The position numbers were made by a program, and so were the translations under genes. The notes under the pieces were generated by a model. It saw only the letters and a list, made by a program, of their open reading frames with translations. It ran no database searches and was not told the origin of the DNA. Source: Zygnema cylindricum (taxonomy: Eukaryota; Streptophyta; Zygnematophyceae; Zygnematales; Zygnemataceae). Taken from it: 60,949 nt of DNA. Location of the stretch: contig JBBHKE010003207.1 in NCBI GenBank assembly GCA_037447655.1, positions 1-60,949 on the forward strand. The letters are read 5' to 3'. Positions 58,001 through 60,949 of this stretch are shown here, one piece after another; the stretch's first letter is position 1, and each line of letters begins with the position of its first letter.

Positions 58001-59862
58001 TGCTCTATCCATGTTTCCTTGTGCTTCGAGAGTAAAGACCAACAACAAAGTTTACGAATGACATTTGTTATAACCAAACTCTGCTTGAATCGCAATCGAT
58101 AATCATCCACTTACATAAAAGAGGCATTGACCACATCAAACCTGTTCAAAGTTGTATTAATATAACGGAAGAAGGTGTACTGGCCTAAATGAAACTTGTA
58201 AAAGAACATTTGCAAAGCGCCACGAGGACAATTCACCTTTTAGACAAGCTCTCTAATAAAAACACTTTTATATGAGGCATCAGTGACATGAGTAATAACA
58301 CAGATTTTATAGAATCGGAATGAAATCAACAAGATCTAATTAGAGCTATTCATGACATTGACATTAAACCTCAATGCCACAAAAAAATCACGACTACTCA
58401 ATCAACTGGTCACCAGCAGTCACTTTTATTCATGTTTTTTTGCTTGGCAATGCATTTTGTTATTTGTTGAATTTGATTCTCGCAGATAGAACTTGCCATT
58501 ACAAAATATTGTTTATTTTTCTTTGTTCCAGATAGAAGTCGCCACAGCAAAAATCATGGAAGAGGAGAACAGTTTAAAGTTGAACATGAGGATATTTAGT
58601 TTAACTCAAGAGGCGCCAAATTCTCAAATTAAAGCTCTATTCGCTAATTTAACCATAAGAGCAAAAAATGCTTCAGGAATAAATATTTTTAGCATCGGCC
58701 AGGTGACCAGTGCTAGTCTTGGAAGCACGGTGGAATACACACGTCGTAAGTCATCCTCCCCCCAATTTTGTTGCGCCTAACAGGGTAGTCATACATACAG
58801 CGTTTACTCATGCTACTGACTATTTTTGATTAATAATCGTACAGTAAATTGACGATTACTAGCATAATTTTGCGAACAAGCAGGAGGGTCTCCACCAGGT
58901 CTGAGGGTGTCATCCAGCGTTATGTATTCTGGTTTTTTGTGTCGAGCTTCACAATGCTTTTCTGGATTTTGAAGAGTGCAAATAAGAAAAATAAATCAAT
59001 AGAGATCTGGACATGGTTAAAATAGACACTGCAACTTCAAATCTTCAGAACAAAGGAAAAACCCGAGGTGCATGGATTTCAGTATTGTGGATCATCAAAT
59101 GAAGGCCAATAGTTACTGTTCTTCGCCCAAATGTCGTATAAGGTTTTCCTCTTTTATATTAGCAATCTTTATTTGTTTTTTTTCTGTGTCGATGATCCTT
59201 TCTCTTTGTCTTTCATGGCTCCGAATGCAGTTTCGCCACCAACAGCTCCTTCCCCAATTTCCCCCATCCAGTCACCTGCTATAAATGACCCAGGTGGTTG
59301 CCCTACCGACTTATTTTTCTTATAATTACATTTTGGGCAAAGTATTTTGCCACAAGATTTTGTTCCTCAGCATAGAACTTTTGATAAGAAATGGCAACAC
59401 TCCATGCCCTTTGTATTTTCGCATCTGTAAGATGCTACATTGCACACAGCAGATTTTTTCTATAACTTTATTTGTCTCTTATTTTTCTATGTTTGATAGT
59501 CGCTCATTATAGAATTCTACACAAACTACCTTCTGAACGTAACAATTATAGTACCTCGGCCTTTCCAATCCTTTGCCATTGTCAACTCGAGGCGAACTTT
59601 TATTTATCTTGGCATAACCTTTGGTTGAATCATGCACTGTTGCTCCTAGTGGCACAGTGAAATAAAGGCCTTAAGTTTTGATGGTATACTTTTGTTAGAA
59701 AAATGAGAAACAAACATTGGGTGACAAGGAAATGATGAATGGTCTCTTGTGAACATCCAGGCAATAGAGGCACCAAAGGGTGGATACTTATTGTTATTGC
59801 CATCGTTGCGGGCTTATTTTTCATCGTCAGTGCCATCCTTATTGGATACTTGTATTTCAACC
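31267..59862 (+). CDS. LRR receptor-like kinase (subfamily VIII-1-like), signal peptide to TM helix; kinase beyond window
   Basis: Thirty-two coding exons, all AG/GT bordered and in frame, about 1,028 codons: 31267-31351, 33089-33218, 34529-34681, 35248-35319, 37322-37393, 37816-37920, 38159-38227, 38773-38844, 40633-40710, 41656-41727, 42387-42455, 43007-43072, 43373-43441, 43999-44184, 44581-44652, 45431-45544, 46045-46116, 47410-47478, 47700-47765, 48081-48152, 48910-48990, 49406-49480, 50042-50113, 50329-50397, 52314-52379, 52976-53053, 53422-53496, 56945-57082, 57457-57745, 58532-58745, 59231-59293, 59761-59862. Order: signal peptide, LRR cap, about 26 LRRs, Cys-rich segment, membrane-proximal domain, Pro/Ser stalk, TM helix. 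This matches LRR-RLKs of subfamily VIII-1 (the group of Arabidopsis HPCA1) but with over twice the usual repeats. It would be a plasma-membrane receptor; ligand unknown. The exon at 52314 has a weak acceptor. Cytoplasmic exons lie right of 60949. Confidence 0.9.
31640..31912. repeat. 21-bp minisatellite in intron 1
   Basis: Regular units AATAGACATTGGACATTGGA(C/A) from about 31766 to 31910, with a degenerate GACATTGG/GGACAGTGG zone before. Absent from the other arm. It keeps open frames on both strands because 21 is divisible by 3. Confidence 0.92.
33089..33218 (+). CDS. Exon 2: LRR N-terminal cap (LRRNT_2)
   Basis: Encodes ALINILTELNPLDSTLFNSW then TNDCAKWVGLKCDALGNVIS. The two Cys form the N-cap disulphide in this family. 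Ends in phase 2, setting the phase for the following 26 exons. Confidence 0.92.
33386..33700. mobile_element. MITE-like insertion in intron 2 (right arm only)
   Basis: About 310 bp absent from the corresponding intron of the minus-strand copy, where the flanks join directly at 3680-3690. Imperfect inverted repeats CTGATTGGCAGCC (33408) and, reverse complemented, CCGATTGGCTGTC (33600-33612). No clear target duplication. Confidence 0.5.
34529..34681 (+). CDS. Exon 3: acidic insert plus first full LRR
   Basis: 51 codons, phase 2-2. About 30 residues rich in Asp, Glu and Tyr (YDLDEFEGDEYGNQ) precede NGTLSDSVSELYYLRTL. The insert is conserved in the other arm, so it is a genuine part of the protein. 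Confidence 0.88.
35248..53496 (+). CDS. Exons 4-27: LRR array, about one repeat per exon
   Basis: Twenty-four exons, each a multiple of 3 bp and phase 2-2. Most are 66-81 bp and encode one repeat of type L-x-x-N-x-L-x-G-x-h-P-x-x-h-x-x-L-x-x-L-x-x-L (e.g. LRGNSLTGEIPDDIGKLVSL at 46045, LWLHSNNFSGPIPSEIGYLK at 48081). Larger ones: 37816 (35 codons), 43999 (62 codons), 45431 (38 codons, two Cys: SSCAQCGLEG). Several repeats are degenerate (42387 and 43007 lack the G-x-IP core). Intron lengths run from about 215 bp to 2.6 kb; the long ones hold microsatellites and relic exons. Confidence 0.88.
39975..40064. repeat. (TA)n microsatellite in intron 8
   Basis: About 90 bases of TA dinucleotides with a few TTTA interruptions. 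Located in a 1.8-kb intron. Confidence 0.95.
40767..40813 (+). pseudogene. Relic LRR exon in intron 9
   Basis: A stretch reading LGNIPAEGNLVALKM ends at TT|gttagt, the same phase 2 as functional exons. Its 5' part and acceptor are lost and the donor is degraded. Confidence 0.5.
43999..44184 (+). CDS. Exon 14: LRR with a non-LRR island
   Basis: 62 codons, far longer than its neighbours. The middle (LIDFINDNESYLTQSLPWYR then DANNNFFNGT) does not follow the LRR pattern, while the end (VGIPDYLSKFTNLSYL) does. Such islands often form ligand-contact surfaces in plant receptors; here that is only an inference. Confidence 0.8.
46320..47230 (+). repeat. Tandem duplication of about 450 bp in intron 17
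   Basis: Both halves contain CCAGAAGTTGAATTCAAG, GGCCTGACTA-TTTC-TGGAA, AGCTTTTGTTTTG and GGTTCCTGATGCRTTTGTTG in the same order (first from about 46320, second from about 46795). No exon is included. Confidence 0.75.
49188..49330. repeat. GA-rich tract in intron 21
   Basis: Purine-only stretches of GAGAGGGAGAGA type on the plus strand, ending about 75 bp before exon 22. A shorter similar tract lies in intron 24 (50440-50590). Confidence 0.9.
50440..50590. repeat. GA-rich tract in intron 24
   Basis: Tandem GGGGAAAGA and GGAAAGAG units, then a G-run. Purine-rich on the transcript strand. Confidence 0.9.
50825..50914 (+). pseudogene. Relic LRR exon in intron 24
   Basis: Frame reads LSEITKLKISFGKLSGVVPI and stops at TGA. 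A possible acceptor ttttcag lies upstream but the frame from it hits TAA. No donor follows. Resembles a decayed repeat of the array. Confidence 0.4.
54198..54280 (+). pseudogene. Possible relic LRR exon in intron 27
   Basis: After CTGTCAG the frame NSNLTGQLAI resembles an LRR half-repeat but does not continue in pattern. The intron is 3.4 kb, the longest in the gene. Confidence 0.3.
56945..57082 (+). CDS. Exon 28: final LRRs before the Cys-rich segment
   Basis: 46 codons covering almost two repeats: LKSNELYGEVPVLMTNESSI then YLSLANNQFTSG. Ends in phase 2 at GA|gtaagtg. Preceded by the largest intron (3.4 kb), where a relic LRR exon and no intact one was found. Confidence 0.88.
57457..57745 (+). 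CDS. Exon 29: Cys-rich cap and start of membrane-proximal domain
   Basis: Starts LADNPLCNIEM, then YCQ, FCNGSC and CSCSG: the 'NPxC ... YC ... C ... C.C' pattern that ends the LRR array in subfamily VIII-1. It is followed by YVNFQLTITPTLLSFIS and a helix ending MTQ (phase 0). The acceptor region is duplicated: TTGCAGTTTAGCA occurs at 57412 and again at 57451. The second is used because only it continues as LADNPLC. Confidence 0.9.
58532..58745 (+). CDS. Exon 30: membrane-proximal ectodomain
   Basis: Continues with IEVATAKIMEEENSLKLNMR, IFSLTQ and ends SLGSTVEYTR in phase 1. It corresponds to the 'Q-h-x-h ... W-E-x-G-x-R-L-x-h-x-h-K-h-F-P' segment seen upstream of the TM helix in VIII-1 kinases. 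Contains two N-glycosylation sequons (NLT, NAS). Confidence 0.88.
59231..59293 (+). CDS. Exon 31: Pro/Ser-rich stalk
   Basis: Encodes SPPTAPSPISPIQSPAINDP, a flexible stalk between ectodomain and membrane. Phase 1-1; acceptor aatgcag, donor gtggtt (weak but followed by an in-frame partner). Confidence 0.8.
59761..59862 (+). CDS. Exon 32: transmembrane helix
   Basis: GNRGTKG then WILIVIAIVAGLFFIVSAIL and IGYLYFN: a basic/glycine lead-in and about 24 hydrophobic residues, a single-pass type I segment. Ends in phase 1 at AACC|gtgagt. The juxtamembrane and kinase exons were not found up to 60949. Confidence 0.92.
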
Positions 59863-60024
59863 GTGAGTTTACAAACTCTTGTAGTCAAACTAGAAAGGAA
59901 ACTAGAAATAGGATAATCCAGCGCACCTTCAATTCCACACCTACGATAATGCAAATCACTTTTCTTAAGGTAGATAATTTGGAAAACCCATTCTAAGTGT
60001 AAGTAGATTGTCTAAAATTTCGTT

Positions 60025-60949
60025 TTCTCCCTACCTCTCTCTCTCCAACTCTCCCTCTTCCTCTCTCTCCCTCTCTCCCACTTCTTTCCCCTACCCCATT
60101 CACCCCCTCAGTTCCTCTCCCTCTCCCACTCCATTTGTCTATCATTCTCCCTCTGCTTCTCTCTCTCCCTCTCCCTCTCCTCTCACTCCCACTTCCCTCT
60201 CCCTCTTCCACTCTTTCTTTCCCTATCCCTCCCCTTCTCCCTCTCTATGCCTCTGACTCCCCCTCTCCCTATCACTCTCCCTCTCCCTCCCTCTCTCCCC
60301 TCTCTCTCTCCCTCTTTACCTCCCAGTCACTCTCTCCCTCCCTCTCCTTCACCTTCCTCTCACTCTATCCCTCTCCCTTTTCCTCTCCCTCTCCCACTCC
60401 TCTCCCTTTCTCCCTCCCTATCCCTCTCCCACTCCCTCTCCCTCCCTCGTTCCCTCTCCCTTTCCCTATTCCCCGCCCTCTCCCTCTCATCGTCTCCCTC
60501 TCCCTCTCCCTCTCCCTCTCTATCTTCCACTACCTCCATCTCCCTCCTCCACTCCTCCCTCGCCCTATCCCTCTATTTCTCCCTCTCTCTACTTCTCTCT
60601 CCCTCCCTCTCTCTCTTCATTCCCGTCTCCCTCACTCTCTCCCCCTCTCTCTCCCTCTCTCCCTTTCCCTCCCTCTTCCTCTCCCTCCCTTTCTTTCCGT
60701 CTCTCCCACCCTTCCCTGACGTCCTCCCCTCTCCCTCTCTCTCCGTCTCTCCTTTTTCCTTTACCTATCCCTCTCCCCCGTCTGCTCCTCTCCCTCTCCA
60801 AACCCCTCTGCCAACACCCTCTCCTCTCCCACTCCTCTCTCTTCCTCTCACTCTTCCTTCCCTCTCCATCCCCTTCTCCCTCTCCTTCTCCATCTCTGTA
60901 GCTCTTTCCCCCCTCTACCTATCCCCTCTCTTCCACCTTCCTCTCTCTC
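60025..60949. repeat. CT-rich satellite-like tract in the intron after the TM exon
   Basis: Over 900 bases of almost pure CCCTCTC/CTCTCC variation, running to the window edge. Non-coding; open frames here are Ser/Pro/Leu artefacts. It separates the ectodomain/TM exons from the expected kinase exons. Confidence 0.95.

Noticed and set aside
60008-60801. Ser/Pro/Leu-rich and Arg/Glu/Gly-rich frames on both strands
   Set aside because: Translation of the CT-rich tract within an intron.

Overview
The window is nuclear DNA of a streptophyte, most likely a land plant or close algal relative. It has long AT-rich introns with GT-AG borders, a plant-type leucine-rich-repeat receptor kinase (LRR-RLK) gene, and plant-type hAT, PIF/Harbinger-like and Ty1/copia transposons. 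The species cannot be read from the sequence.

Layout. (1) 1-6,415, minus strand: promoter, 5' leader and first five coding exons of an LRR-RLK gene that continues past the left edge. (2) 6,420-30,000: about 24 kb of transposable elements, many nested. It holds a Harbinger-like element with another inside it (6,423-8,397), four hAT-type MITEs with TIRs starting CAGAGGTCGCAAA, three MITEs flanked by TA, an orphan protein-coding exon (11,004-11,287), a broken hAT transposase gene (14,292-16,430), a 381-bp foldback element, and a nest in which a Harbinger-like element (19,325-29,987) contains a second one (21,234-29,564), itself interrupted by a 6.4-kb copia retrotransposon and by a third 1.0-kb Harbinger-like element. 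(3) 30,250-60,949, plus strand: a second LRR-RLK gene. I could trace 32 coding exons from signal peptide to transmembrane helix. The kinase exons must lie beyond the right edge, past a CT-rich intron.

The two receptor genes are divergent paralogues. Promoter, leader, exons 1-5 and the introns between them at 30,250-37,455 are matched in reverse complement by 1-6,415, so the window is built on a large inverted duplication whose centre has filled with transposons. In the plus-strand gene, 26 consecutive exons (3-28) each start and end in phase 2, and nearly all encode one leucine-rich repeat. The C-terminal ectodomain (Cys-rich segment, then a Pro/Ser-rich stalk and a TM helix) looks like LRR-RLK subfamily VIII-1, but with many more repeats than usual.

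Most notable observations: the inverted duplication; the copia element whose primer-binding site, directly after the 5' LTR, matches the anticodon arm of initiator tRNA-Met as in Drosophila copia; the TSD-resolved nesting; the orphan exon; and relic LRR exons inside introns.
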